DNA of 64,000 nucleotides from Streptococcus bovimastitidis (lineage in GTDB: Bacteria; Bacillota; Bacilli; Lactobacillales; Streptococcaceae). A program made the translations under genes and the position numbers. The notes below the pieces were generated by a model. The model saw nothing but the letters and a program-made list of their open reading frames with translations, was not told the DNA's origin and made no database searches. Positions 18,743 to 27,379 of the stretch are shown here, one piece after another. The stretch lies in the NCBI RefSeq assembly GCF_001885095.1, contig NZ_LZDD01000001.1, positions 930,001-994,000 on the forward strand. Reading direction: 5' to 3'. Position 1 is the first letter of the stretch; each line of letters starts with the position of its first letter.

Positions 18743-18877
18743 AGGTTACTCCTTTTTATAGATATAAATAATTAATTTTATAACAAAATTAATTTATATT
18801 AATTTAATGTTAATTATTTTATCGCTATTTTTATTTTTTGCACTAACAAAATATTGTCGACTCCAAAATATTAGTCT

Positions 18878-19510
18878 TTAATAGTTTTCTAAAACAATTT
18901 TCCCTTCTTGCACATGATAGATTGTGTCACATAAATCGTCTATATCACTTACATAATGAGAAGTCATGATGACAAACCCTTTTTCTTTATGCTTTCTTAT
19001 GAGTTCTTTAGTGATATCAACACTTTTTGTATCAAGTGCATTCATAGGTTCATCCAAAATCAGAATTTCTGGATTATCCATAAAAGCTTGAATAAGAAGC
19101 ATTTTCTTTCGAGTTCCAAGGGACAAATGCTTATAAAGTGTATTCTTATATTTTTTGATTTGATAGAGATTTATCCAATAATCTAAATCAATACACTGAC
19201 TGTTTGGACATATTTTTTTAATCAAGTTTAAGTTCTCTTCTAGAGTCAGATGACTGATAAAATCTTGATTCCCAAGAACTAAACCTGCATGTAATAATGT
19301 TGAATTATTTTGTCCAATCTTTATTCCATCTTGAATGACAGTTCCATGATCTAATCTTATTAACCCTGAAAGAGCTCTTAATAGCATAGTTTTTCCTGAA
19401 CCATTTATACCTACTAATCCATAGACATGATAATTCGAAAATACTAAATTAATATTATTTAATATTGTCATTTGGCCTTTTCGTATAATACCGTCTTTAA
19501 TTTCTAGCAA
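18878..19510 (-). CDS. ABC transporter ATP-binding protein of the accessory cassette
   Basis: A roughly 210-residue ATPase. Walker A is GINGSGKT, the signature is degenerate (HLSLGTRKKM in place of LSGGQ), Walker B is EILILDEPMNALD, and the H-loop histidine is in VIMTSHYVSD. The pattern fits ABC-2 type exporter or bacteriocin-immunity ATPases. The start taken here is TTG at 19510, because GGAGG lies 5 nt before it; an ATG at 19531 lacks a good ribosome-binding site. It overlaps the upstream membrane gene by 14 nt and is the last gene of the cassette. Confidence 0.85.
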   Translation of the reverse strand: MLEIKDGIIRKGQMTILNNINLVFSNYHVYGLVGINGSGKTMLLRALSGLIRLDHGTVIQDGIKIGQNNSTLLHAGLVLGNQDFISHLTLEENLNLIKKICPNSQCIDLDYWINLYQIKKYKNTLYKHLSLGTRKKMLLIQAFMDNPEILILDEPMNALDTKSVDITKELIRKHKEKGFVIMTSHYVSDIDDLCDTIYHVQEGKIVLENY

Positions 19511-20126
19511 ATTGATACCTCCAATAAACATTCAATAATAGGTGAAGAAAAATGACAAATAATAAAATAGCAATCTCCTTAACTAGGATAAACCGAAGCA
19601 AAATTTCTAAACAAATTGCTATTAATACGAGAACATTGTTTGAAATATAATATGTAATTAAAAAATAGCAAATACTATCTACGAAAAACCATGTCAGTAA
19701 TAAGAAAGTTAAGTTTAGGATTTGTTCTATATCCTGAAATAATATCAACGTAATACTATAAATACAAATAACTTGAAGGATGAATTCCTTTAAATACCAA
19801 CTTGTTATAAATCTATAAATAGAAATCTGAAACCTTTGATGATTGTTACAATGAGCTCGAATCATTGTCTTTATACCAATAGATAATTCAGCCATAAATG
19901 CATATGTTGTTAAAAAACTTGAAACAGATAATCCTAAAATCATAATTAGTTTAAGAAAACTAAGCTCTTGACTATTTATCGAAATAAATGGATTAATTAA
20001 TTGAGAGGCGACTAAACTAGCAATATCTGAATGCGAAAACTCGTTATAGTGAGTCAATAAAAGAAAAGACATAGATAATGTCATGATAAATTTAGTGATG
20101 TAATAAGGGAGTTTATATAATTTCAT
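19497..20126 (-). CDS. Membrane subunit 2 of the accessory ABC cassette
   Basis: A 209-residue, strongly hydrophobic protein with about six predicted helices and few charges. No family is recognised, but size and context fit an ABC-2 type permease subunit. Its start overlaps the end of the first membrane gene by 14 nt, and its end overlaps the ATPase gene, so the three are translated as a unit. AT content is clearly higher than in neighbouring core genes. Confidence 0.75.
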   Translation of the reverse strand: MKLYKLPYYITKFIMTLSMSFLLLTHYNEFSHSDIASLVASQLINPFISINSQELSFLKLIMILGLSVSSFLTTYAFMAELSIGIKTMIRAHCNNHQRFQISIYRFITSWYLKEFILQVICIYSITLILFQDIEQILNLTFLLLTWFFVDSICYFLITYYISNNVLVLIAICLEILLRFILVKEIAILLFVIFLHLLLNVYWRYQFARN

Positions 20127-20943
20127 ATGAATTTTTATATTTTATGATTAAAAAGATGATAGCACATGGTAAATAGGTAGCAAAAACTTGCCACAAAGTA
20201 ATATCCCCATAAGATGTCATCATAATATGAGTCATTGGAACTAAGTAAAAGGGAAGAAAGCTATATAAAATTGGTGCAGTTCCCCACATAAATAGAAGAT
20301 AAACTAGTGCTGATTTTGTAAAATAATTAAAATAATCAATTATATTAAATATTAAGAATGACTCTACTAATAGTGCACAAGACTTCACAAAAAAATAATA
20401 AATCAGATAATTAATGGTATTGGTTCCAAAAAAATAATAAATCAGATAATTAATGGTATTGGTTCCAAAAAAATAAAGAATGGAATTGTTATTAAAATAA
20501 TATTCAATTCCACTTAAATCAAATCTGCCAATTCCTTTTGAAACAGTAATGATAAAGGCTAAAATAATTGTAAAAATAAACACACTTAGTAAGGCTAACA
20601 TAATCTTTAGTTTTTTTATTGTGAGAGAATAGTATAGTGTCCTGCCCAAATAATAACGACAATACCTATTTTTAAGGTAATAATAAGCATTTCCAATAAA
20701 AATAATTAACAAGGGAAACAAAAAAGCTTGGTAAAAATTATACTCAAAAAGGGTATTATTTAAAGATAAAAGACCATAAAATATTTTTAGCTTTACCGAT
20801 TCTCCTTGAATTTTGGCAATATCCGCAGCACTGTCATCAAAAGTCAAGATATGAATGAAAGCTTGATTATAGATTAATAAAATAAATAGTAAACAGATCA
20901 AGAGATATGTTTTTTTATATGGCAATAATTTTAGCGTAATCAT
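20113..20943 (-). CDS. Membrane subunit 1 of the accessory ABC cassette, with a 13-residue repeat
   Basis: A 276-residue membrane protein with about six helices. It begins MITLKLLPYKKTYLLICLL with an AAAGGAG ribosome-binding site. Around residues 155-190 it contains two perfect copies of FFGTNTINYLIYY, encoded by a perfect 39-bp tandem duplication (20389-20466). The repeat lengthens a hydrophobic stretch and keeps the frame. No family is recognised. It is presumed to pair with membrane subunit 2 and the downstream ATPase. Confidence 0.75.
   Translation of the reverse strand: MITLKLLPYKKTYLLICLLFILLIYNQAFIHILTFDDSAADIAKIQGESVKLKIFYGLLSLNNTLFEYNFYQAFLFPLLIIFIGNAYYYLKNRYCRYYLGRTLYYSLTIKKLKIMLALLSVFIFTIILAFIITVSKGIGRFDLSGIEYYFNNNSILYFFGTNTINYLIYYFFGTNTINYLIYYFFVKSCALLVESFLIFNIIDYFNYFTKSALVYLLFMWGTAPILYSFLPFYLVPMTHIMMTSYGDITLWQVFATYLPCAIIFLIIKYKNSYEII
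20389..20466. repeat. Perfect 39-bp tandem duplication inside a membrane-protein gene
   Basis: Copy 1 is 20389-20427 and copy 2 is 20428-20466, identical over 39 bp. A third partial copy of about 10 bp follows (20467-20476). The unit is a multiple of three and adds 13 residues per copy. The A7 run at each unit start is a natural slippage point. Confidence 0.95.
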
Positions 20944-20997
20944 TTTTTCTCCTTTAGAATATCGGGAATAACAAATATTTTATTTTTTTAAATCAAT

Positions 20998-21387
20998 TTA
21001 TTTTGAATCTGGAGACCAACTTCCATCTATAAAGAAGCCTTTATCCCAGAAGTTTTCTCTAGCTAAGTTCAAATTATAAATATAATTACTTTTCGCAAAG
21101 TTCGTGTAAACACCCCTCTGACCAGTCCAGGTCATATCGATATCACTTCTTCTAACGCCCTCAGAATTTGCCAAGTAATGTTTAACTCGAATCTGCGGGT
21201 TCTTTGAATCTAAGTTGACAACATAATAACTGTCAATTATCTTTTGCAAATATCCTGTCCCAGTGAACGATGGGGTGATTCTAAAGTTTGATAATTGACC
21301 AATTTGTCTTGCACCAGCAAAGACATTATTTGTTGTAGCAAAAATGCTTACTAACAATAAGAAGAGACTTATCTTACGTATTATCAT
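20998..21387 (-). CDS. Small secreted protein upstream of the ABC cassette (unknown)
   Basis: A 129-residue protein with a clear Sec signal peptide (about 1-24, cleavage after NNVFA). The mature part is about 105 residues, cysteine-free, basic and rich in tyrosine and aromatic residues, ending FIDGSWSPDSK. I do not recognise the family. It is the first gene of the block that continues with two membrane proteins and an ATPase, which suggests a secreted bacteriocin, toxin or signal with a dedicated immunity/export ABC system. There is no double-glycine leader and no lanthionine-type core. The ribosome-binding site is weak (GAAATGAAG). Confidence 0.75.
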   Translation of the reverse strand: MIIRKISLFLLLVSIFATTNNVFAGARQIGQLSNFRITPSFTGTGYLQKIIDSYYVVNLDSKNPQIRVKHYLANSEGVRRSDIDMTWTGQRGVYTNFAKSNYIYNLNLARENFWDKGFFIDGSWSPDSK

Positions 21388-21535
21388 AAAAACTTCATTT
21401 CTGTTCTTTTGTTATTCCCTTAACTATCAATTCGAAAATATTTTTAATAAACTTATTTTATTATCATTTAATGAGTGAGATATATTTTATCATGATGCTA
21501 TTTTTTTTGACTATAAGACAAAAATTTCAACAAAA

Positions 21536-21559
21536 AAACACAACCATTCAGCTGTGCTT
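21536..21559 (-). terminator. Terminator after the first NUDIX gene
   Basis: Minus-strand stem AAGCACA / TGTGTTT around a 10-base loop, followed by a T-run. It lies 10 bp after the NUDIX stop at 21570. Confidence 0.6.
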
Positions 21560-21569
21560 CTCGTTATTC

Positions 21570-22046
21570 TTACCACCCTAGTTTAAAAGTGTTGTTAAAG
21601 TATTCCTTTAACATCAGTCTGTGTTTGTCTGATATATTAGCTAGAGAGTGAATGTCATCTTTTGAAAAGAATTTTAATTTTAGAGTCTCTTCGTTACTAA
21701 AATCGGTAATTTCTATACTCGACTTTGCTTTAACTTCATATAAAAAGACAACTGTTTGGACTTGATCGCCATTGGGGTAGACTTCACTAAAATTACTGTA
21801 GACGTTGAGGAAACGTGTCGCCTCAACTGGAATGCCAGTCTCTTCAAAAAATTCTCTTTGACAAGTATCCACAGTGCTCTCACCTAATTCCATGGCCCCA
21901 CCTGGTATTGCCCATGTCTTTTTATCTCCTCTTAACTGGAGTAATATTTGTCCTTTTTCATTTTCTAAAATTCCACCTGCAAAGGTCATGATGACTTTAT
22001 CATGACCAACTTTTGACCGCAGATAAGAGATATAATCTTTTTTCAT
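21570..22046 (-). CDS. NUDIX hydrolase
   Basis: A 158-residue NUDIX-fold hydrolase of unknown substrate. The NUDIX box begins GGAMELGEST and continues REFFEETGI, with the catalytic glutamates intact. It shares start (SYLRSKVG), box and ending (FKLG) with the NUDIX gene at 24681-25154, so the two are paralogues about 3 kb apart. Typical substrates are nucleoside diphosphate derivatives. A hairpin precedes it and another follows, so it is a single-gene unit. Confidence 0.88.
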   Translation of the reverse strand: MKKDYISYLRSKVGHDKVIMTFAGGILENEKGQILLQLRGDKKTWAIPGGAMELGESTVDTCQREFFEETGIPVEATRFLNVYSNFSEVYPNGDQVQTVVFLYEVKAKSSIEITDFSNEETLKLKFFSKDDIHSLANISDKHRLMLKEYFNNTFKLGW

Positions 22047-22066
22047 CTTTGCTCCTTATATAAAAA

Positions 22067-22095
22067 TACCTTTAAGCCGACTTGACTTAAAGGTA
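22067..22095 (-). terminator. Terminator after era
   Basis: Arms TACCTTTAAG (22067-22076) and CTTAAAGGTA (22086-22095) form a perfect 10-bp stem, followed on the minus strand by TTTTTATA. It closes the ybeY-dgkA-era operon. Confidence 0.8.
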
Positions 22096-22166
22096 ACTTT
22101 ATTTTTCAAATTTTAACCAAGAGACTTTTAATGCGACATCTAATTGTTGCATTTCGAATTACAATA

Positions 22167-23066
22167 TCAGTATTCTTTTTGATTATAACCAAAGTCGGCT
22201 AGGTCTAGTTTTTTGTCGCGCCAGTTCTTTTTGACTTTGACCCATGTTTCTAGGTAGACTTTGTCACCTAACATGAGTTCGATGTCACGGCGGGCCATTT
22301 TGCCGATTTTCTTGAGCATTGCTCCTTGTTTACCAATGATGATGCCTTTTTGGCTGTCACGTTCAACCATGATGGTTGAACGTATGTGGACTTTATCGGT
22401 GTCCTCATCACGTTTCATGGATTCTATCACTACTGCGACTGAATGGGGGATTTCCTGTTGTGTTAAGTGTAACACTTTTTCACGGATCATTTCTGAGACC
22501 AAGAAGCGTTCTGGGTGATCTGTTATTTGATCAGCTGGGAAATATTGGAAGCCCTCTTCTAGGTTGTCTGTTAATAATGACATTAGGGTTGGAATATTGT
22601 TGCCCTCTAAAGCTGAGATTGGAACAATTTCCTTGAAATCCATTTGACTTCTAAAGTCATCAATTTGTTCTAAGAGTTGATCTGGATGGACTTTATCAAT
22701 TTTATTAATAACAAGAATAACGGGAATCTTGGCATTTTTTAGACGTTCCATAATCATTTCGTCGCCTTTTCCACGTTTTTCGTCTGCTGGTACCATGAAG
22801 AGGACGGTATCAACCTCTCTTAAAGTACTGTAGGCAGACTCGACCATGAAATCGCCAAGTGCTGTTTTGGGTTTGTGAATCCCCGGCGTGTCAATGAAGA
22901 CGATTTGCTCTTCTTCTGTAGTGTAGATACCCATGATTTTGTTACGGGTTGTTTGTGCCTTATCACTCATGATGGCAATTTTTTGCCCCATAACATGGTT
23001 CAAAAAGGTTGATTTGCCGACATTTGGTCGACCTAGAATGGCTACAAAGCCTGATTTAAATGACAT
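22167..23066 (-). CDS. era: GTPase Era
   Basis: A 299-residue GTPase needed for 16S rRNA maturation and 30S assembly. G1 is GRPNVGKST (12-20), G3 is DTPG, and G4 is NKID. The C-terminal KH domain carries [13 protein letters not shown], which binds the 3' end of 16S rRNA. It is the last gene of ybeY-dgkA-era; YbeY, Era and 16S processing are functionally linked. Confidence 0.97.
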   Translation of the reverse strand: MSFKSGFVAILGRPNVGKSTFLNHVMGQKIAIMSDKAQTTRNKIMGIYTTEEEQIVFIDTPGIHKPKTALGDFMVESAYSTLREVDTVLFMVPADEKRGKGDEMIMERLKNAKIPVILVINKIDKVHPDQLLEQIDDFRSQMDFKEIVPISALEGNNIPTLMSLLTDNLEEGFQYFPADQITDHPERFLVSEMIREKVLHLTQQEIPHSVAVVIESMKRDEDTDKVHIRSTIMVERDSQKGIIIGKQGAMLKKIGKMARRDIELMLGDKVYLETWVKVKKNWRDKKLDLADFGYNQKEY

Positions 23067-23087
23067 AGTTTCTCCGGTTTCTAGTAT

Positions 23088-23489
23088 TTAAAAGATGAGT
23101 GCCCAAATTTTGGGTGCAAAAATGATAATTCCTGTGATAACAGCATATAAGGACATGACTAAAACAGCCCCTGCTGCCATATCTTTTGCTTTCTTAGCTA
23201 ACATGGAAAAGTGATAATCACTGGCCAAATCAACAACATTTTCAACAGCTGAATTGACAATTTCAAAGGCGATAACTAAAAAGATGGCTAAAAAGAGGAA
23301 TAACCATTCAATGGCTGAAATTCTTAGTAAGATTCCTCCTAGAACTGCCACCAAGGCTGATAACAGATGACTTTTGAGGTTGCGCTCCTCTTGCACCGCA
23401 GTCACAATACCAGTCAATGCAAACTCTAAGCTTGAGGTGACCGTTCTATTTTTCCATTTACGTTGGGATTTATTGTCTTGTAAGGCCAT
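23088..23489 (-). CDS. dgkA: Diacylglycerol/undecaprenol kinase
   Basis: A 133-residue membrane protein with three hydrophobic helices. The motif [12 protein letters not shown] (about 74-85) is the catalytic, metal-binding signature of the DgkA family. Gram-positive members mainly phosphorylate undecaprenol. The ATG at 23489 lies inside ybeY (20-nt overlap), and era follows after 21 bp. Confidence 0.94.
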   Translation of the reverse strand: MALQDNKSQRKWKNRTVTSSLEFALTGIVTAVQEERNLKSHLLSALVAVLGGILLRISAIEWLFLFLAIFLVIAFEIVNSAVENVVDLASDYHFSMLAKKAKDMAAGAVLVMSLYAVITGIIIFAPKIWALIF

Positions 23490-23967
23490 AAGCAGTCAAA
23501 ATCTCTTCCTGTAGTGTGAACATTTCTTTTTCTTCTTCTGGCGTGTAATGGTCGTAACCATTAATGTGTAAAAATCCGTGAACAGCTAGAAAGCCCATTT
23601 CTCTTTCAAAAGAATGACCATATTCTGCAGCTTGTTCTCTGGCTTTATCGATTGAGATAAAAAGTTCTCCAATATAGGCGTCAAATTCTGCCAGCATCTC
23701 TGCAAATTCAGGATTTTTTGCCAATTCACTTTCCTCAAATAGAATTGGTTTTTCAGGTTTATATTCCAAAGAAATAACATCCGTTGGACGATCAGTATCC
23801 CGATATTCCAAGTTTAATTCATGACTACGTTCATTGGTCACGAAAGTCACAGACATTTCTTTTTCTTCTTTACCGGTTTTTTTAGCAGCAAAGTCGAGCA
23901 AATCTTTTGTTTGCTCCATAATCTCTTGCGAAACCAAACCCGTTTCGTCAATCATCTCGATATACAT
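23470..23967 (-). CDS. ybeY: Endoribonuclease YbeY
   Basis: A 165-residue metal-dependent RNase involved in 16S 3'-end maturation and ribosome quality control. The zinc motif [11 protein letters not shown] (H-x3-H-x5-H) is intact near the C-terminus. The start at 23967 ([10 protein letters not shown]) is chosen over an earlier TTG because GAAAGAAG precedes this ATG. An extended -10 (TGGTATAAT) lies about 25 bp upstream, probably the operon promoter. Confidence 0.95.
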   Translation of the reverse strand: MYIEMIDETGLVSQEIMEQTKDLLDFAAKKTGKEEKEMSVTFVTNERSHELNLEYRDTDRPTDVISLEYKPEKPILFEESELAKNPEFAEMLAEFDAYIGELFISIDKAREQAAEYGHSFEREMGFLAVHGFLHINGYDHYTPEEEKEMFTLQEEILTAYGLTRQ

Positions 23968-24081
23968 AAAATCTTCTTTCAATTGCTTTTGTCAGTCCAT
24001 TATACCATAAGACTAGTTAAAAGGGGAGTTTTGCTTAATAGTCAAGGATTGCCGGTCAATATTAAATATTGTGCAACACCT

Positions 24082-24654
24082 CTATTTCAACAACCTAGCC
24101 ACACGCTTTTGAAGTTGAGGAACCACTTGTTCTTCAAACCAGGGATTCTTCTTCTGCCAAATTTGATTGCGTGGTGAAGGATGAACCAAAGGAAAATAGT
24201 CAGGCAGATAATCCTCAAAATGCTTGACCGTCTCTGTTAAGTTTTTCTTCTTGGATTTACCCAAATAATGGTTTTGAGCATACTGACCAACTAGAATCAT
24301 TATCTCTAGTTCTGACAAAGTCTCTAAAATAGGCTGATGCCATTTGTTCGCAAAGCCCTTACGAGGAGGTAAATCTCCTGACTTGCCTTTACCAGGATAG
24401 TAAAAATCCATAGGCAATATGGCAAACTGATCCGAATGGTAAAAGGTATCGTTGTCAACACCTAGCCACTCCCTTAATTTAAGACCACTCCGGTCATTCC
24501 AAAAAATCTTAGTTTCCTGAGCAATGATACCAGGAGCCTGACCAATAATTGCAATCTTTGCGGCTTTAGGTGCTGAATAAAGGGGTTCAATGCCCTGCTC
24601 AGTGTATTGCTTATTCTCCTTGTCATCCATAATAGCTTTGAAAATCTTATCCAT
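24082..24654 (-). CDS. Uracil-DNA glycosylase superfamily protein
   Basis: A 190-residue protein of the UDG-like fold. The motif IAIIGQAPGIIAQ near residue 35 corresponds to the family's GxAPG motif, and PLVHPSPRNQIW near residue 155 to the second DNA-binding motif. It is a family 4/5-like relative, not the classical Ung. A role in base excision is likely, but the substrate base is not known from sequence. Confidence 0.85.
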   Translation of the reverse strand: MDKIFKAIMDDKENKQYTEQGIEPLYSAPKAAKIAIIGQAPGIIAQETKIFWNDRSGLKLREWLGVDNDTFYHSDQFAILPMDFYYPGKGKSGDLPPRKGFANKWHQPILETLSELEIMILVGQYAQNHYLGKSKKKNLTETVKHFEDYLPDYFPLVHPSPRNQIWQKKNPWFEEQVVPQLQKRVARLLK

Positions 24655-24680
24655 AGAGCATTCCTTTCTGCTTATTGAGC

Positions 24681-25154
24681 TTAGTGTCCTAGTTTAAATT
24701 CGCCTGAAAAAAAATCTTCTATGATGACTTGATGTTGCCTAGTTGCTAGTTCAAGTATTTTTATATCATCTTTCGAAAAGAAAGCTAATTCTAAGGTTTC
24801 ATCATTTTTTATGCCATGAATATCAAAAGGGGAGGTTGATTTTACTTCATAAATAATTCCTACAGTCTGTGCCCTATCTCCATTTGGAAAAATTGTTTCA
24901 AAATTTGTATAAACATTAAGTAACTTAATAGGCACAACTTTAATTCCAGTTTCTTCATAAAATTCACGGATAAGGGTATCAACAGAAGATTCTCCCAGTT
25001 CCATACACCCTCCAGGTAATCCCCACTTATTCATATCTGCACGCTTTTGCAATAAAACTTGACCCGCATTATCTGTCAAAATTCCTGAAGCAAAAGGTAA
25101 TAAAATAGAATCTTGACCTACTTTTGATCTAATATATGAAACATAATCCGACAT
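24681..25154 (-). CDS. NUDIX hydrolase (paralogue of 21570-22046)
   Basis: A 157-residue NUDIX protein starting MSDYVSYIRSKVGQDS. The box begins GGCMELGESS and continues REFYEETGI. The start at 25154 follows an AAAGGAA site; an earlier in-frame ATG at 25232 would run back into the phoH end. It shares start, middle (NVYTNFETIFPNGDRAQTV) and tail with the other NUDIX gene, pointing to a duplication with the era operon now between them. Confidence 0.88.
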   Translation of the reverse strand: MSDYVSYIRSKVGQDSILLPFASGILTDNAGQVLLQKRADMNKWGLPGGCMELGESSVDTLIREFYEETGIKVVPIKLLNVYTNFETIFPNGDRAQTVGIIYEVKSTSPFDIHGIKNDETLELAFFSKDDIKILELATRQHQVIIEDFFSGEFKLGH

Positions 25155-25197
25155 AGCATTCCTTTCACAAAAAGCCCTTCCAAAGAAGAGCTTACTT

Positions 25198-26277
25198 TTA
25201 TTTGTCAATTGGCTTTTCAGGCAATTCTCCAATCACTTCATAAGAGGTCAAACCCGATTCTGCTGTAGCATCCTCTTGATTTTCCTCTTGAGAATGGCTG
25301 GCGCTAGCTTGTAGCTCGAGATGAGCTTTGCTTTCATAGGCTTTGATGATATCCGCAACAACTGGATGGCGCACCACATCAGCCGCTGAGAAATGCACAA
25401 AGTCAATGGCTCTGATCTTAGCTAGTTTTTGACTGGCATCAATCAAACCTGACTTAACATTTTTCGGCAAGTCGATCTGACTGATATCGCCATTAATAAT
25501 CATTTTTGAGTTAAAGCCAAGACGGGTCAAGAACATTTTCATCTGCATGATGGTCGTGTTTTGCGCTTCATCAAGAATGACAAAAGCATCATCTAAGGTA
25601 CGTCCACGCATATAGGCAAGTGGGGCGATTTCAATGATTTCCCGCTCCATCATTCTAGCCGTTTGTTCTTTCCCTAAAATTTGATAAAGGGCATCGTAAA
25701 CTGGTCTTAAATAAGGATCAACTTTTTCCTTAAGGTCTCCAGGCAAGAAACCTAAACTTTCACCAGCCTCAACTGCTGGACGGGTTAAAATAATCCGCTT
25801 AACTTGACCACGCTTGAGAGCATTAACAGCTAAAGTTACCGCTAAAAAAGTTTTCCCTGTCCCTGCAGGACCAATTCCAAAAACAACATCGTGTTTTTTG
25901 ACACTATCGACGTAGACTTTTTGCCCGAGTGTTTTCACACGAATTGGTTTACCACTACTGTCCTTGATAATCTCTTCTTCATAAAGGGCAACAAACTTAT
26001 CAATAGTTCCTTTTTCGGCCATTGATAGAGCTGTGACAACATCGGAAGTATTAACCACCATACCACGATTGACCAGAACTAATAAAGCTTGAACCGTTAA
26101 CCGCGCCAACTCTACAGCTTCTTGATCATCACCAATAATTTGGACACGCTCAGTCCGAGCATGAATAATAATATCTAAGTGATTTTCAATTAACTTCAAA
26201 TGGCGTTCATTACTACCAAAAAGTGACAATACATCATCAGGATGATTTAAAGCAATCTCAACTGAATATTCTTGCAA
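25198..26277 (-). CDS. phoH: PhoH family ATPase
   Basis: A 359-residue P-loop protein; Walker A is GPAGTGKTF and Walker B is DAFVILDEAQN. The family is RNA-related, with YbeY as a common neighbour across bacteria, as here 1.2 kb downstream. The start is probably TTG at 26277 (TTG CAA GAA TAT), preceded by AAGGAAG; this gives the conserved QEYSVEIALNHPDDV start. An upstream ATG at 26406 would add 43 residues that overlap the divergent promoter. A TGTTATAAT extended -10 lies at 26311-26319. Confidence 0.9.
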   Translation of the reverse strand: MQEYSVEIALNHPDDVLSLFGSNERHLKLIENHLDIIIHARTERVQIIGDDQEAVELARLTVQALLVLVNRGMVVNTSDVVTALSMAEKGTIDKFVALYEEEIIKDSSGKPIRVKTLGQKVYVDSVKKHDVVFGIGPAGTGKTFLAVTLAVNALKRGQVKRIILTRPAVEAGESLGFLPGDLKEKVDPYLRPVYDALYQILGKEQTARMMEREIIEIAPLAYMRGRTLDDAFVILDEAQNTTIMQMKMFLTRLGFNSKMIINGDISQIDLPKNVKSGLIDASQKLAKIRAIDFVHFSAADVVRHPVVADIIKAYESKAHLELQASASHSQEENQEDATAESGLTSYEVIGELPEKPIDK

Positions 26278-26453
26278 ATGCGTCTTCCTTTTCTTCCTTG
26301 TTATAGTTTCATTATAACAAAAAATAAATGGAAAAAGGTAAATTTTCATTTCTATTAATGCGTGAGAAAATAGGACTAACATGTCTATTGACTCATTCTT
26401 TAGCATCTTATATGATTACTTTTAAAGAAAATCAATGTAATGGAGTTGTAAAT

Positions 26454-27302
26454 ATGAAATTTGGTTCTAGCTTTCGAAAATTAAGAAAAGAAAAAGGCAT
26501 CAGTATTTCAACATTAGCAGGAGAATTTATTTCAAAATCTCAAATATCTAGATTTGAAAGAGATGAAAGTGAGATTTCCTTTCAAAAACTCTTTTACCTG
26601 TTAGAATCTATTTCCATTTCACTAGAAGAATTCTTAATCATTTCGAATAATAATGAAATTTCAAATTTTAAACAGTTTATTAGCCAATTACAGGAAGCAG
26701 AGTTTAGCAATAATATTGAGTTTTTAAGAGAGCTATATCACCTAGAATCTAAAAACTATCAAAAATCATCCTCAAAATATCATTTCTTAAATATGATTAT
26801 GATAAAAAACTCCATGTTAAAATGCGCAGAAGTCATTAGAATTTCTGAGTCTGAAAAAATCTTTTTAACAGAATATTTATTTACGGTTGAAACATTTAGT
26901 TATTATGAATTAATCATATTATCTCGTACTGAATATATTCTAGATTTACATGTGCAAGATAATTTATCGCAGAAATAATAAAACATTTGAATTTAAAGAA
27001 AACAAATATTGAAAAACAAGGGCTAATTCTTCAAGTACTTTTAAATAGTATTAAAATCAATATTAAAAAAAATAGATTACATAAAGCACAAAATTATATT
27101 ATTGAAACTCAGAAAATTCTTATTCACAGTCAGTTTTATTCCGAGAAAATAATTTTTAATTTTTAGAAGGATATTACTATTTCCAGAATGACCCAGATAG
27201 GGGGAGAGAAATGATGGAAAAATCTTTAGACTTTTTTTATTTTTTGATGAGCGAATGCATCATTACTATTTTGCTCAATACTTAAAATTAACTAATCAAT
27301 AA
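26454..27302 (+). pseudogene. Rgg-type transcriptional regulator, broken by three frameshifts
   Basis: Starts MKFGSSFRKLRKEKGISIS with an intact XRE-type HTH (about 1-60) and continues into the helical Rgg repeat domain. The frame stops at 26976 after 174 residues. Reading on in the other frames restores Rgg-like sequence up to the stop at 27300-27302 (HHYYFAQYLKLTNQ). Each break is repaired by adding one base to an A or T run: near 26973, 27159 and 27235. The span is 849 nt; with three added bases it gives 283 residues, the normal Rgg length. A TGGAG site precedes the ATG. It is most likely an inactivated regulator of the adjacent ABC exporter. Confidence 0.82.
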
Positions 27303-27379
27303 TGATCGAACATGGATTTCCAAATAAAATATCGGATTGCAAGAAATGGTTTAAATCATATATATTTATTTTTTCAATC

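Noticed and set aside
20998..21387. Secreted protein as a lactococcin 972-type bacteriocin
   Set aside because: Length and the tryptophan-containing end are suggestive, but the family's repeated motifs are not seen and the neighbours differ; left as unknown.
26278..26406. 43-residue extension of PhoH from an upstream ATG
   Set aside because: It crosses the likely promoter and lacks family similarity; TTG at 26277 with AAGGAAG fits better.
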